From Geosiphon pyriformis (Eukaryota; Glomeromycota; Glomeromycetes; Archaeosporales; Geosiphonaceae): 64,000 nt of DNA. Below, in pieces: positions 9,761 to 22,100 of the stretch. Made by a program: the position numbers and the translations under genes. Position 1 is the stretch's first letter. Each line of letters starts with the position of its first letter. The notes under the pieces are model-generated. The model made no database searches and was not told the origin of the DNA. It saw only the letters and a list, made by a program, of their open reading frames with translations. Location: the NCBI GenBank assembly GCA_016748015.1, contig JAAOMT010000134.1:74184-138183 (forward strand), written 5' to 3'.

Positions 9761-12341
9761 ATTGGTGGTGGTCTTAAAATATCTACAAGTGGCTGGTACT
9801 TGAATGTTCTAACTATTTTGACTCAGTTGTAATTTCTGAGTATTTCAGTTGAATATGGTGTTGGTTTTGAACAGCCAGTTATTACCAATAAGAGCTTAGT
9901 ACTAAGTGGTTTTTATTACCAACACTTTAATTAGTACTTTAATGTTATTAACTTTGAATGAGAAGTTGTTAATCTTACTAATAAACATTTTTGTTGTTCT
10001 ATTAGTGGTAATAATTCTAGTACTAACAGCATAATTAACTTAGTAACCTAATTGGTTTATAAGTTGTTATGTAATAATACTGTTTGCTAAACTACTATCC
10101 AAAATTAATTTGATTGGATGGCTATCTACTTTGGCATTAATGTATATTGTAGTAATTAGTTTGATGTTAAGAGCAGCTCCACTAAATAATAGTGTTTCTA
10201 ATGAAGTTTTTATTTCAAAAAAGAATATTGTGGTAAACAATTCATCTTCTGTAATAGTTGTTAATAAAATATTGTTGGTCAGTAGTTGAGTTTGATTGGG
10301 TTTCTGTTTGTTGAATTAGATGTTTTCTAAAGTAATTAAGAGACTTCAATAGTTCTGAAAATTCAGATTTTGGTTGTACTTAGTTCCTAAACTCTGCTGG
10401 CATAATCTTAATAGTTAACTTAATAAACTGGAGATCAGTTGGTACATAACTATTGCCAATCTTTACTTTTGTTAAGTATGAGTAATTTTCTGTTTTTGGT
10501 TTCTGGGTGTTATTTGAAATAAGTTTTGTGGTGGTATTTGAAATGGTTAAAGTTGATAAATAATCTGTGTTTGCAGTTAATATATTATTAGTGCTAAAAG
10601 CTGATAAATTAGTGATAAGTATATTGCTTATTGTATTATTGAGACATAATAAGGTTGATATAATTCTTGATTTAATTGATAATTCAGAGTTTGAAATTGG
10701 GGTTTTGATATTGATTTTCTGATTATTGATTGTTAATTTTGGTATGGCAATCAACTCTTATATGACTTTGTTTATTACAATTGTGGCAGATACATGTTTC
10801 TTGTGGTCACAATTGATGAGTTAATAATAAAGAGAAACATAACTGATTTTGGAACTAATTGAAGGTTTCTGAATTGTCACAACATTGTAGAAGTTGATAT
10901 ATTGCTTAATTTTTAGCTAAGTATTTTTCCAATTTCTGGTTAATAGAATTACTAAATTGTTTTAACTTGGAGTTCAAGTTAGATAATCTATTTATTACTA
11001 GATTAATGACTTGAGTGTAGTTGGCTTCCAGCTTGGCCAATTCAAAATTTTTGGCTTAGATAACTGCATTTTAGAGTGTTTGTAGATATAATAAACATAT
11101 ATACTAAAAAATGCTATTGTGTAGTCTATAAATAAACTGGTTTAAAATTTGTGGTGCTGTAAAGTAATTCATGTTAATTGTTTGTATTTGGCACAAATTC
11201 CTATAAAAATGTTTTAGGTAAGTAGTGACTGCTTCTATGTTGTCTTGTTTGATGGTGGTGAATGCTATTTTCAAGCAATTAATACTGTTATTATTGTTAA
11301 AGTATCTCAAAAATTCAGTTTTAAACATATTAAAGATGACAGATTTATTAATCAAACTCTAATATCATGAATTGGCAGTATTTTACAAGAAGTATGAAAT
11401 AACTTGTAAAGCTTTAGCATTGTCTCAATTATTAGCTATGATTGCTTTGGCAACATTATTGAGCCAAACTTGAATATTATTCTCTTTGCTAGTAAACTTT
11501 TTTAACTTAGTGATGAGAGTATATACCATTGGTACTATAATTGGTTGTAATTATTGAAGTTGTTATTAGAATGATAGTTGTAGCTGTTGTTACAGCTCTG
11601 TAATTGATGCAACTGGTAGTAAATCAATTATGATTATTGAAGATACATTTTGAGAAACAATAAGAGCTGAGTTTGGATTATTTGGGTTTTGCTGGATCTG
11701 AATAATTGGAATTTGGATTTCTGGATTTTCTAAAATTGGGTTTTAATAATTAAATTCCTAATTTTTGTTTTTTTCTTCTTTTGAGTCAGTTATTTTTCAA
11801 GGACTAGTAGCTCCAAAATTGGGTTGAGATGGTGGTAATTAAAATTTTGATGGCATTGGTAATTATAATTTGAATTCTTTAAAGTAATTGTTGTAAGTTT
11901 TCAATAAATTGGCTTTTTTTTGTTTACTTTAGAATGTTATTTTTGTTAACAGTGGTTTTATGGTTGATGTAGACATGTCTGCTAATATTATATTAATAAT
12001 ACTTCCTGATGTATGATAATATAATGGATAAATAGATAAAACTACTCTTGGTTTCTTTCATATAGATAGTTGTATGTTTCTTGGTGTTTTTGCTGGTGTT
12101 TGTAATTTTTTTTTGTTGTTGTCTACAAAGATAATAGAAAATTTTTGTTTGGTGTGTTTTTCAATTTCTGTGATTATTGGTATAAACTAAATGAAATTTA
12201 ATTTTTTTGTTAATGTAGAAATTAAAAATTGATTCTGCTGGCCAATAGTTGCTTGTTAATCCTAAATGAGTTTAATAATGTTAGAATAAAACTTTTATAA
12301 ATTTCAAGTGTTTTGTCCTTGTTTTTTTTTGGTTCTGTTAC
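9761..12341 (-). pseudogene. Copy B: Gag and aspartic protease
   Basis: Gag begins on the minus strand at a GTA (12341-12339) that aligns with the GTG of the other copies. The capsid part is best preserved at 11355-11104 (F-L-R-Y-F-N-N-N-N-S-I-N, then V-T-T-Y-L-K-H-F). A CCHC-like knuckle lies near 10790 (C-H-N-C). The protease site is L-I-L-D-S-S near 10105, which keeps the catalytic Asp but has Ser for Gly. A long Thr/Asn/Ile-rich linker (10754-10380) separates knuckle and protease. Multiple stops. Confidence 0.7.
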
Positions 12342-12405
12342 TGTTCTTAATAATTATTGTTGATGCTGGTTTTTTGCTGGATTATATCTTATAAAGAGCA
12401 CCAAA

Positions 12406-12643
12406 TATTATAAATGATTATTTGGATGGTTGGAATAAATAACAAACTCATAACTTGGTGTTTAATAGTTGAATGATGTTGGTAAATCTGAAAGTTTTTG
12501 TGAAGTTTTTTGTATAATAAACAGAGATTTAATAAGAATATCTTTTTTGTGATGTTTTTAGTTTCTTTTCTAACTCTTAAATTGATATGCTTTGGTGTTC
12601 ATTACTTTTCAAAATATCTATATTTCATCAATTTTTTTTTCCG
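12406..12643 (-). repeat. Copy B: 5' LTR, end piece next to the primer site
   Basis: Read on the minus strand, this ends in ATAATA (decayed GTAACA) at 12406 and is followed by TTTGGTGCTC. It contains the U5 landmark TCTCTGTTTATTATACAAA. It is cut at 12643 by insertion of element E. The rest of the same LTR resumes at 61956. The flanks TCCG (12640-12643) and TTAG (61956-61959) are both one change away from TCAG, the sequence expected here from intact LTRs, so they are a degenerate 4-bp target duplication. Confidence 0.8.
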
Positions 12644-12880
12644 TATTACTTATAGAATATAGAAATTATAGTAGTATATATATTAGCCAATTAGAAGTAG
12701 ATATAGTAAAATATAAAATTCCAGAATTTCTTTCAGAAGAATTCCAGAATTCCAGAAATTACAGAATTTTCATATAAAGAATTGCAGAATTTCAGAATTG
12801 TAGAATTCCTCTTAAGAAATTGCAGGATTTCAGAAATTCTGGAATTTCTGGTAAGAAAAATTAAGAAATTTCAAATATGT
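12644..12880 (+). repeat. Element E: 5' LTR, first 237 bp only
   Basis: Starts TATTACTTATAGAATATA (TGTTAC decayed) and runs through the GGAATTCC-type U3 repeats to TCAAATATGT. An uninterrupted LTR would continue from there into the TATA box. Instead the 5' LTR of element C begins at 12881. It shares with the E 3' LTR (61086-61330) the unusual TATTACTTATAGAATATA start and the order of repeat variants. Confidence 0.75.
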
Positions 12881-13665
12881 TGTTACTCATAAAAAGAAAA
12901 CAGATATAGAAAAATAGTAGACCAATAAGAAAGTAGTAGTTAGCATATAAGCACATTGCTTAGCAATATGGAGCAATGTCAGAAATATGGCACATTGCTC
13001 AGCAATGTGAGCATTGCTTGAGAAATTATAGCACATCACTCGAGAATGTGAGTGATCTTGTAGAACCCAAATTATGTATATATAGTGGTAGTATTAGAAG
13101 TAGAAAAGACAGACCTCCCAGTTTAAATTTAATCTAAGCAACCTTTCCATTCACAAATATCAATAAATAATTATTCACTATCTTAATTCACTCTCTACTA
13201 TCAATACTTCATGTTAATAACAATTGATACTTAACAACACTGGAACAATAGCTCTTAATCATGGCTATTGACAGAATACTAATTTGCAATTGCATTGGCT
13301 CATTTTTTTATTTTTTTTTCTTTGATTTTATTGTTGTGTACTAAATTAATTAAGAGGATTAAAGCGCTGAGTTATTGACGTCATGAATAGCTTGATAAAA
13401 GACCCAGAAATAAGAGTAGAATTATATATATTAACAGACAGCTTACCAGAAGAGCATGACTGTCAGATTAAACCGACCACTATGCTGAAGACAAAAATTA
13501 GGAAAACAACTTGAGAAAAACAACTTAAACCAATCATAGTAAATCTCTGTTCATTATACAAAAAACTCTGCAACAAACCTTCAGATATTAACACCAGAAT
13601 ACCAAACTAGTACCAAGTTACAGATTTGTTATTTGACTTGAGACCCCAAATAATTATCTGTAACA
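12881..13665 (+). repeat. Element C: 5' LTR
   Basis: From TGTTACTCATAAAAAG to CTGTAACA (785 bp). The U3 holds imperfect palindromes of the form CACATTGCT-AGCAATGTG (about 12950-13060). Then come the TATA box, an AATAAATAATTATT polyadenylation-like signal near 13163, an inverted repeat around GAACAATAGCTCTTAATC (near 13241), a T-rich tract (about 13300-13330) and the AAAGACCC block near 13396. Confidence 0.9.
13077..13085 (+). promoter_or_regulatory. TATA box of the element C LTR
   Basis: TATATATAG, present at the same place in every intact LTR of lineage one, just downstream of the variable U3 repeat block and about 80 bp before AATAAA. This fits the pol II promoter of an LTR element. The transcription start itself cannot be read. 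Confidence 0.7.
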
Positions 13666-13713
13666 TTTGGTGCTCCCTGTAAAGTATAATTCTACAGAGA
13701 ACCAGCATTAACA
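13666..13713 (+). promoter_or_regulatory. Element C: primer-binding region and leader stem-loop
   Basis: Immediately after the LTR comes TTTGGTGCTCCCTGTAAAG, whose TGG starting 2 bp from the LTR fits pairing with a tRNA 3'-CCA end. I cannot name the tRNA. An inverted repeat follows (CTGTA...TACAG around a GTATAAT loop), perfect over 7 bp in copy F at 48264-48287. The leader up to the Gag start has no ATG. Confidence 0.6.
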
Positions 13714-13727
13714 ACAATCATCCAAAA

Positions 13728-15540
13728 GTGGCAGAATCAGAAATCATAGGAACAAACTATTTAGAATTTGTCAAATCCTTGTTTCAACAGTACAGCCAAC
13801 AATTAGGATTAAACAATAATCATTTCCCAGCAGAATCAGCCTTTAACTTCTATGTTAACAATAAAATCACAGACTGCTTAGAAGAAACAGTTGACATTGA
13901 ATTCACAAGAAAAAACTTCTATACAGAATTATTTCAACATACCAGTTTACCAAGAAACTACAGTTTTGCACTAATCATCAGGGAAATTAATCAAACCATT
14001 GAAAGGTATGTGCAACAACAATTCCCTATCACTTATGCAGACAAAGGCAAAGAAAGGTTGCAAACACCAGCAGTGACACCAAAACAAATACAACCACCCA
14101 TTTGGAAGAAAACCAGAGTTGAATCACCAGCAAACCCATCATACTACTATACACTCAAAAGTGCTATTAACATCACATCAACAGGCATGTCCACATTAAC
14201 TATAACATCAACATTTGGATGATTCCAATTCCAGTGTAAACAAAGAAAAGAAGATCTTCTAGAACCATACGGCATGTATTTTGAAGGATTCAAGTCACAA
14301 TTGCCAATGCCATCAGGACTTTGATCTTTGCCACTCCAATCCAATTTCAGAACCACAAGTCCTTAGGAAATAATGGAATCAGAAGGAGAACAGGAAAAAG
14401 AAGAAAAAAAATCTGAAGATCAAGAATTTACTTACCAGAACCTGATCCCAGAAAGTCCAGAAATTGAAACCTTGAACCTACAAACTCAGCAAAATCTAAA
14501 CTTGGAAAATCCGGAAATCAGAACTCTGAATATTCAAACACCACTAAATCAAGACAATCTAAACCCCAAATTAATTAATCAGCAAAACTTACCTCCAATA
14601 ATTATCATTGATCAGTCACTAGCTGAACTGATCTAATTACAACAAATACTACTACAACAACCACAACAGCTGCTTCAACAGCCACAATAACAACTTCAAC
14701 AACCAAACTTGGATCCAATGGCCTATGCTCCAATAGCAAAACTTGAAAAATTTACCAACAAAGAAGATGACACCCAAATATGGCTTAATGACGTTAAAAA
14801 AGCCATTGCAGTCAATAGATGGAATGACCAAAGAGCACTCCAAGCCATTCCCTATTTCTTACAGAATACCACCAATTCGTGGTATTAAAGCTTAGTTGCC
14901 AAATCCCAAACATTCCAGAAATTTAAAATTACATTCTTAGAATATTTCAGTAATAATAATAGTATTAACCAATTGGCAAACACTTTCACCACCATTAAGC
15001 AAGGAGAAAATAAAGCAGTCATTATTTACTTAGGATGCTTCTACAGAAATCTGTGCCAAATCCAGACCATACAGACTGATTATTTTACAGTACCACAAAT
15101 TTTGAATTAATTTATTAGAGGCCTGTGCAGCAGCATCCTTTAATGCATACACCTAATGCATCCAGCAGACCTTCAAGCCGCAGTTACAAATGCCAGAGAT
15201 TTTGAAGCAGCCAAACTCAAAGCCAATCATGCCCAAACCATAAACCTAGTGATGAATGGATCATCTAACTTGGATTCCAAACTAAAGCAATTAAGTGACT
15301 CACTCAACCAAAAATTAGAAGGGTACTTAGCTAACAACAATCAAGCCATTTATCAACCTCCTCAACAATACAACAATCAGGAAAATAGAAATCAATTCCA
15401 AAATCAGTCATGTCTAGCATCTTCTGCAACTAATCAACAGTAGCAGCAGGAAACACGTGCTTGTCACTATTGTGGTAAACAAGACCAATTGCAAATTGAT
15501 TGCTGCCAATGTTTAAATAACTAACAATTGGGAAATCAAT
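13728..15540 (+). pseudogene. Element C: Gag
   Basis: The frame opens at the conserved GTG-GCA-GAA-TCA (13728), with no ATG upstream before an in-frame stop. It starts an N-terminal domain (residues 1-100) shared with D and F. A Pro/Gln/Asn-rich linker follows (about 14370-14700). The capsid-like part has W-L-N-D near 14780, a W-Y near 14880 and the long helix N-A-R-D-F-E-A-A-K near 15190. A knuckle near 15460 has C-x2-C then Gln in place of the zinc-ligand His. About ten stops interrupt it. Confidence 0.8.
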
Positions 15541-16450
15541 ATCGAAATCCTGATTACCAGATTTAAATTCCAAATCATTAATCAAATCCAGCTCTATATT
15601 AACCAAATTACCTACTGATAATGCAGTCATTGTATCAAATCCCAATGACACAGCAATTATACTCATCTCCAGTTTATTAGTCTCCAGCATTAATTTATTA
15701 ACCACAGTCCCAACCCATTTATCAGCCGCAGCCTCAGATAATTTATCAGCCCCAACAAAATTAAACACTACCCCAGTACTTATCTCAAAACAGAACCCAA
15801 AGGCCAAAACTAACACAACAAAGCTGGAGATTGTCAATGGTAGTCTATCAACTGATCTCCAGTTCCTTAAACCAGCCATTAGAATCTTAACAATAGAATT
15901 TGGGCACCAGATACACCCAAAATCCAAATTCTCAATTCTATTTAAGTCTACTAGTTACCCCAGAAGATGCTCAACCCAATAATCTAAAAACCAACCAACA
16001 ACCTACACTTATCAGCAATATTCTACCAACTACCATCACCGAAAACAAATTACTGGATGTCATCTTCCCATTTAAACTTGAGGAACTGTCGGCCACATCA
16101 TTGTTTAAGGGAGCTGCCCTTGAAGAAAAACTTATCATGGCCATGTACACTAATGCCAAAGTCAATGGTCATCTTATCAAACTGATCCTAAACAATGGAT
16201 TAGCTGGCAGTATTATCACAAGACAACTCATGGACCAATTAGGTCACCGAGTTGATCAAGCTGCCAGTGCCAAAATCATAATAGCTAATGGAGCAACTAA
16301 AACTCCAATTGGCAAGATTGACGATCTACCTATTGAAATCAATGGCATCATAGTACTCATCAAAGTCCTAGTGATGGAAGCAACACAGTACCAAGCACTA
16401 ATTGGTAATGACTGGCTAGTCAAAACAAATGTCATGCTAGATTGAAACAT
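15541..16450 (+). pseudogene. Element C: aspartic protease region
   Basis: Gln/Pro/Tyr-rich linker (15541-15880), then the retropepsin fold open from 15900 to 16445. The active site reads L-I-L-N-N-G near 16183. The catalytic Asp of the D-S-G motif has become Asn (GAC/GAT to AAC), which would kill the enzyme. Downstream, I-I-A-N-G-A-T (flap region) and A-L-I-G-N-D-W-L (near 16400) are in the positions seen in G and D. Confidence 0.8.
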
Positions 16451-17470
16451 ACAGGAGCTTTAACTTAGCCAAAATGGTCGACACACCTGCGTACCAGTCA
16501 CATGTGGTCATTTCAAGACTACCAACACACCAGCACCTCTTATCAAGTTTGAGGAAAAAGAAAAAAAACCTATCTGAGAAGTGTACCAAGTCTCGTGAGC
16601 CGATGAAAACCACAATGAGTTATCACTGGTACTCTCATGGGGCAACAACAGGAAAGAAAAGAAAAGAAAAGAACCTATCTGGAATTCCAACCAAGTCTGG
16701 GGAACCAACAACAACCAGAAAAAGCTAATAAATTGGGAATAGGAAGAAAAAACAAAAGAAAAAGAAAAGGGGAAGGAAGAAAAATCAATATTCACTAGCA
16801 CCATTACTTATAATTTCTATACTATACCACAGCAATCTGCTTATTACTGCCCAAAACTGGTATGCATTGATTGTGGCAAGAAATTGTCATTAATAGGCAT
16901 CTACTGTGGTGATGATGAGAAATACCAGACAGCAACCAAGTTCTACTGTTGCTCATGCATTATAGAACATTTTAGAAGACCAAAATAAGTGAAAAAATAG
17001 GATAATGAGCCATGCTTGGCTTGTGGAGAAACTCTTCTTGACAAAGGAATGTGGAATGACATTCCTGGGAGGAGAGGAACATATAACGAATTGTGTCAAT
17101 ACACGATTCTCATAAGTGACTGAATAAGAAAAGAAACACCTATAGATACTGTCTGGAGACATGCAGTCAAACAATTAGACGAATGTCCACATGACGACAA
17201 CAAAATCTGGTGAATGGCACTTGTCAAAATCAAAGGAGTGTTACCAAAAGAAATAAAAACAATTAAAAATAACCCACCTGAACTCATAGAACTTGACTGG
17301 GACCCAGAACCAGTCATAAATTTACTAGATCCAGAACAATTCTACAAACACTATTAGGAATTAGCACCCACTAAAGAGGAACAAGAGCAATGGTTAGAAG
17401 AAATCAACATTTGACTATGTGACCATTGTTTAATTCTCTGTGACTTTCAATATTATAATGAGTGTGACCT
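16451..17470 (+). pseudogene. Element C: Cys-rich module and zinc-ribbon-like motif
   Basis: A Lys/Glu-rich linker (to about 16790) precedes C-I-D-C-G-K-K-L-S (about 16863), C-C-S-C-I-I (about 16950), C-L-A-C-G-E (about 17014) and a final C-x2-C-F pattern around 17415-17465. The ligand spacing matches D. It sits in the ORF1 frame between protease and dUTPase. Stops fall at former Trp codons. See copy D for the family description. Confidence 0.7.
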
Positions 17471-17492
17471 CATTTACAATTCACTAATCCAT

Positions 17493-18564
17493 ATGATCTA
17501 CACAATCTCAGAGGAAGAAGAACCAATCAGCAGCTATGCATCAGAATCGGAATCAAATTTCAATCCTAATTCAAACTCCGACAACAATAATGACAAAAAC
17601 AACAGTTCCAGCTCCATTTCAAATAGCAATGAAAATTATGATAATTCAAACTCCAATTCAAACCCTGAAACATTTATTGCACTTCTTGACCTCACCAAGG
17701 AACAGGAACTTAAATGGTTCAGCAATAGTAGTGAAAGTATCATGTTAGAACATGTACATGATATGAATGCAGAGTTTGATCTGAGATATCCAGAAAATGA
17801 TCCCATCAAATTGGAACCACATTTGTGCACCTATATTGATCTTAAAATAGCACTGGAAATTTTAGTGACCACCATGGTTTAATTAGCATCTAGGAGTAGT
17901 TTAGCAAAAAAGGGAATCAACATTAGAGGAGGAATAATTGATGCAGAATATGTAGGAAATATTATTGCTATACTACAAAATAACTCAAAAAAGACCTATA
18001 CCATAGAGCCAAATAAAAAAATAGCACAGGCAATATTCCTATCTCTGGTGAAAATAGCTCAGTTAGTGTTAGTAGGAAGCAGGGAAAAATTAAGGATAAC
18101 AGCAAAAGAAATACAGGAATTTGGATCAACGGATAGAATAGATGTATCAGTTAATATGGCAGAGGAAAAAATTATTGACAAAGGAGAAATTATCTCAACC
18201 CATCAATCAATTTCTATTCCATCATATAGTCAGTATATGTTAGCCATAAAAAGAGAAGTAAAGAATCAAGCTTAGTTGTTTGAAGCAGAAGTCACTATTT
18301 GTGAATCAGAAGAGATTAGACTTATTAATCTTTACATATCAGTCAAAAGCCAAAAACATCAAAATTCTTATCTACAACACAACAGAAAATGTCATTGAGA
18401 TACCAAAGGGAACCATCATTAAATATTTAACCACTGAAGTTGAGGATCAACTACCAAACCATATTTCAGATTTTCTACAGCTTTGTGGATATGTGGACAT
18501 TACATTACAAACCATTTATGGACGAAGTGAATGTTATTTGCTCCAACCAAAACAATTGGAATAG
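17493..18564 (+). pseudogene. Element C: acidic tract and dUTPase-like domain
   Basis: Open for 129 codons from 17493. Ser/Asn/Asp tract first (17540-17670), then motif 1 as A-E-F-D-L-R-Y (about 17770). After a stop at 17880: S-R-S-S-L (motif 2), G-G-I-I-D-A-E-Y (motif 3, Asp kept), I-A-Q-A-I (motif 4), and a mutated motif 5 (E-F-G-S-T-D). The beta-rich C-terminal part continues to 18560. One frame change or stop near 18275 separates it into two open pieces. Confidence 0.75.
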
Positions 18565-18695
18565 ATAAACATGGGAAATCTAAACCCATTTCAACAGATG
18601 CAACTAAGAATGTTACTTAGCAATTTTAATGACATCTTTGCTAGCGAAAATGAATTTGGCTGCACCAACATTATCCAACATCAGATTAAGACTGG
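18565..18695 (+). pseudogene. Element C: start of RT, cut by element G
   Basis: Encodes N-M-G-N-L-N-P, then L-L-S-N-F-N-D-I-F-A-S-E-N-E-F-G, the linker that begins the RT domain in Ty3/gypsy polyproteins. It ends at T-G where element G is inserted. The reading resumes at 28562 with the next codons of the same domain. Confidence 0.8.
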
Positions 18696-19669
18696 TATTA
18701 CCAAACGAAATTAGAGATATTATTTAGCATGAAATTACCCTTATAATTCCTATTATTAATTAGTATATATTATCATTTCAAATTATTATGTATTACATTA
18801 GCAAAATATCTGAAATTATCATTTAATTAATAACCCAATTTGTACAAAAACACAAATGTGACTTAATTATAATGATCAATTATACAATACCCTGAACTAT
18901 GTAACATTCAAAAAGTTTGCTGAAATTTGTAGAAATTTGTAGAAATAATTGATAGTTTACCAAAATATCTAATAGTTCGCAGAAATAACTTGTAGTTCAC
19001 CAAAATGTATCTTTAGTTCAGCGAAATTGTAGAAAATAGCAAAGTTCAAGTTCATAAAATAGTGTTATAACAAGTTGTATAAAAGAAGAGCTTCTCTCTT
19101 CAAGAAAATGTATCTTACTTCAGATTTAACAATTAGAATTATTCTTTACACACAAAGACAAAATAAATATCAAATAATTTGAAAAACCAAATTCTTAATT
19201 ATTTCTCTTGAAATTAACCAATTCCTACTAACAGTTTGAAATTGACTAGCTACCAATTTCAGTAAACTGTTAAAGCACTTCTAGGCTTGGATCCAAAACA
19301 ACTTCTATAAATTAGTTTTTTTTACTTTTATTTTATTTTTCTTTTTTTTTCTTATTACAATTATTAGGGTAGCCTACAGACAAGATTCTTGTAAAAAAGT
19401 TGACTTTTACAGCAAAGTAACTACACAATTTTAGTGAGCTTCTAGACGAGCAATTCCTGGGAAAGAGTTGATGTTTACTACAACATAATTACACAAGTAA
19501 CTGGTAAGGAATTGGCCATTCCACTCATAAGCCCAGTAGTTCAAATTATAGGAGATAATTTGAAAATAAATTCAGTTACTGAAGGTTCAACCACATCCAG
19601 AAAACGTGAATTCACAGCAACCAGGCATCAACAACATTTAGGAAAAGAGACCAAAAACCTCCGGTAACA
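18696..19669 (+). repeat. Element G: 5' LTR
   Basis: Starts TATTACCA (TGTTACCA decayed) and ends TTGGTAACA-like CCGGTAACA; 974 bp, the same length as its partner at 27584-28557. The U3 has repeats of the type AGTTCACCAAAAT/AGTTTACCAAAAT (about 18950-19020). Over the first 215 bp the two LTRs differ at about fifteen positions, and every one I see is a transition. Confidence 0.92.
19078..19085 (+). promoter_or_regulatory. TATA box of the element G LTR
   Basis: TATAAAAG, repeated in the 3' LTR at 27966 on. An AATAAA (19162-19167) lies about 80 bp downstream, so the R region probably lies between these points. Confidence 0.65.
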
Positions 19670-19670
19670 T

Positions 19671-21500
19671 TTGGTGCTATTCCATAAAAATAACACAGTA
19701 ACAACAACTTTAAAAGTGGTGACCCAAACAGATTTAAGAACTCTAGAGTATTATCAGTCAATTTACACCCACTGCAAGCAGAGATTTAACATCCCAGATG
19801 GAATTGAAACATTCAAGAAAACACTTTACCAATACATTGAAAATCACATCAACAATTATCTTTTTGGAGACTACAACATTTCAGAAGTTAGACACAACTT
19901 ATATAAAAGCTTAATACATCACTCTTGTCTAAACACTCAGAATTTTAACAGTCAAACACTTAAAACATACTTCCAAGAACTCAACTTTAATATCATTCAG
20001 TATTGTGAAGAGAATTACCCAATAGAACAGAAATTTTCTCTTAGTTTTAAATCAGAAACAGAAACAAGCAACAAAGACAAACAAAAAGCAAAACAACACT
20101 CAAAAACCACTCCAAACACTCCAATACTGACAAAGACAACTGCCAAACACTTGCAAACACCTGAACAAAGAACCAGCTTTAAATTACCACTTTCAATCAC
20201 ACCATTTCCAGCTTCACTTGTTCAACCACAAACACCAAGTTTACCACTTATTTGGTTTTCAAGAATAGAAGATTTTCAGTCACCCAAAAGCCCTATTCAA
20301 CAACAGGAACCAATATCAACTAGCACAAACCTTATTGACTACTTAACAGAAAATCGAAGTGAAGAGACCAAATCAGAACAAGAAACAAAAGACTCAGAAA
20401 ATAAAGAAAAAATGGTCTCCACATATATTGCAAAAATCTCTGAGTTCACAGGAGAAAACAACGAAACCAGTTCTTAAGAATGGCTTGACAAAGTCTCTAA
20501 AGCAAGAGATGCAAATGGTTGGAATGCTGCCAGGATATTAAAAGCAATCTCATATTTCTTATATGGAATGACTGGTGAATGGTTTGAAAACTTGGAAGCC
20601 CCACCAGAACACTGGGAAGCATTCAAAACTGCTTTTTTAGAACAGTTCACTAACAATAACACTTCCATTACCCTTCGAAATTGGTTCCAAAATATCAAGC
20701 AAGAACCAAATGAATCAGTTATGACCTATCTTGGGAAATTCAACAAACTGCTTAGAAGGATTTGCCAATTAAAAACCAATGAATACTACTCCAATGCACA
20801 AATCTTGGATCAATTCATTGCTGGACTAAAAGACAAACTCATCAAAAAAGTTTGCTCACATGCACCAGAAGATTTAGCCACTGCTATTCAACAGGCAAAA
20901 AACTATGAAATGGCCATGAAAAAAGCCAACCATACCAAACTTGTTAACCTGGCTATTAAAGAAACCAGCTCAGCAGCTGAAAAAAAGATTGACCAATTAA
21001 ACAAGAAAGTTAAAAACTACTTCACCAACCAACAGCAACAACAGTAGCTGCAGCAATCACAACAACTACAAAGATACCAACCCCCACAATAATGCAATCA
21101 AAACAACTTCAGACCATCATTCAACAACCAAATCCAAAATTGTCATTATTGTGGAATTCCAGGACACTAGAAACACGATTGTAGAAAATTGCAATGAGAC
21201 CAACAACAGAGGAATAATCAATGTTACCCTCCACCACAGCAATCTTATTATCAACCACCACCATCAGCTTACTATCTACCAAGACCCCAATACCAAAATA
21301 ACTATTATCAGCCCACCCCACAGCCAATTCAACAGCAATACCAACAATCACCTACACAATATTATCAGGTACCTGCTCGAAAATTGATTACACAAAATCA
21401 ATTTACACCACAAAACCAATACCAAGTAAACAACAATAGAATCAGTTCAAACAACCAATTGGTTCCCTGAAATTCCGCTCAACCAAGACCCAACCACTAT
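19671..21500 (+). pseudogene. Element G: Gag
   Basis: Open without a stop for 268 codons from the LTR border, but no ATG occurs until residue 250. The homologous start is a GTG (GTG-GTG-ACC near 19717). The N-terminal domain runs to about 20080. A Thr/Pro/Gln-rich linker follows, then the capsid-like core: W-L/F-E-N-L near 20585, F-L-E-Q-F-T-N-N-N near 20635, Y-L-G-K-F-N-K-L near 20730. A CCHC knuckle (C-H-Y-C-G-I-P-G-H, then C) starts at 21141, with one Trp codon now TAG. A Tyr/Gln-rich tail follows. Only a few stops interrupt it, all explained by C-to-T or G-to-A. Confidence 0.85.
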
Positions 21501-22100
21501 CACACTCAATTCAGTTATTTAACAATGCCAGAAAAGCAGGATTTTCACCATACTGCACTCTTGGAAGGTAGAGCTGCAGCACAACAACAAAATTCTTCTC
21601 ATAATTACACCACTATTTCACCAGCCAGAATTGCTAAAAATGCCAATCTCTCTGATATCTTTCCTTTCAAGTTCGAAGCCAATGAATCACCATTTCTACT
21701 CAGCAATGCTGCTGCAAATAAACAGAAAACAATCACAGCTATGTATACTAAAGCTGAAGTTGAAGGAAAGACAATTCACTTAATCCTAGACAGTGGATCC
21801 GCTGGAAGTATTATTACTTACCAGTTGATGCAACAGTTAAAGAGAAACATTAACTAACCAGCTCAGACAATTATTGTCACTGCCGATTACATGAAAAAGA
21901 CTCCAGTAGAAAAAATTGACAATTTTCTGTTTACTCTTAATGGAATCACCATTCCAGTCAAAGTTCTTGTAATGGATGCTCTTCAGTATTAAGCCCTTGT
22001 TGGAAATGACTGGCTTCAAAAAGCCAATGCAAAATTAGATTGAAAAACCCAAAAACTACAAATCTCTTACCAAGAACAACATGCCTGAGTATCTGCCACT
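21501..22100 (+). pseudogene. Element G: aspartic protease
   Basis: L-I-L-D-S-G-S-A-G-S-I-I with the catalytic Asp codon intact at 21789-21791, the only copy in the window with a clean D-S-G. The strand before it (M-Y-T-K-A-E-V-E-G-K-T-I-H) and the A-L-V-G-N-D-W-L block (about 21995) are where a retropepsin has its first beta hairpin and C-terminal helix. Stops at 21855 (Gln codon), 21990 (Gln) and 22040 (Trp). Same frame as Gag, so no frameshift signal is needed. Confidence 0.85.

Larger units (their letters stand above)
5010..12405 (-). mobile_element. Copy B: internal region of a Ty3/gypsy-like element (minus strand)
   Basis: On the minus strand, from 12405 downward: primer-binding region (TTTGGTGCTC at 12405-12396), Gag, protease, Cys-rich module, acidic tract, dUTPase-like domain, RT interrupted by a solo LTR, RNase H, the first codons of integrase, and a piece of ORF3. 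Most of the integrase is absent. Decay is heavier than in the plus-strand copies, with long T/A-rich runs, so this is probably one of the oldest elements here. Confidence 0.85.
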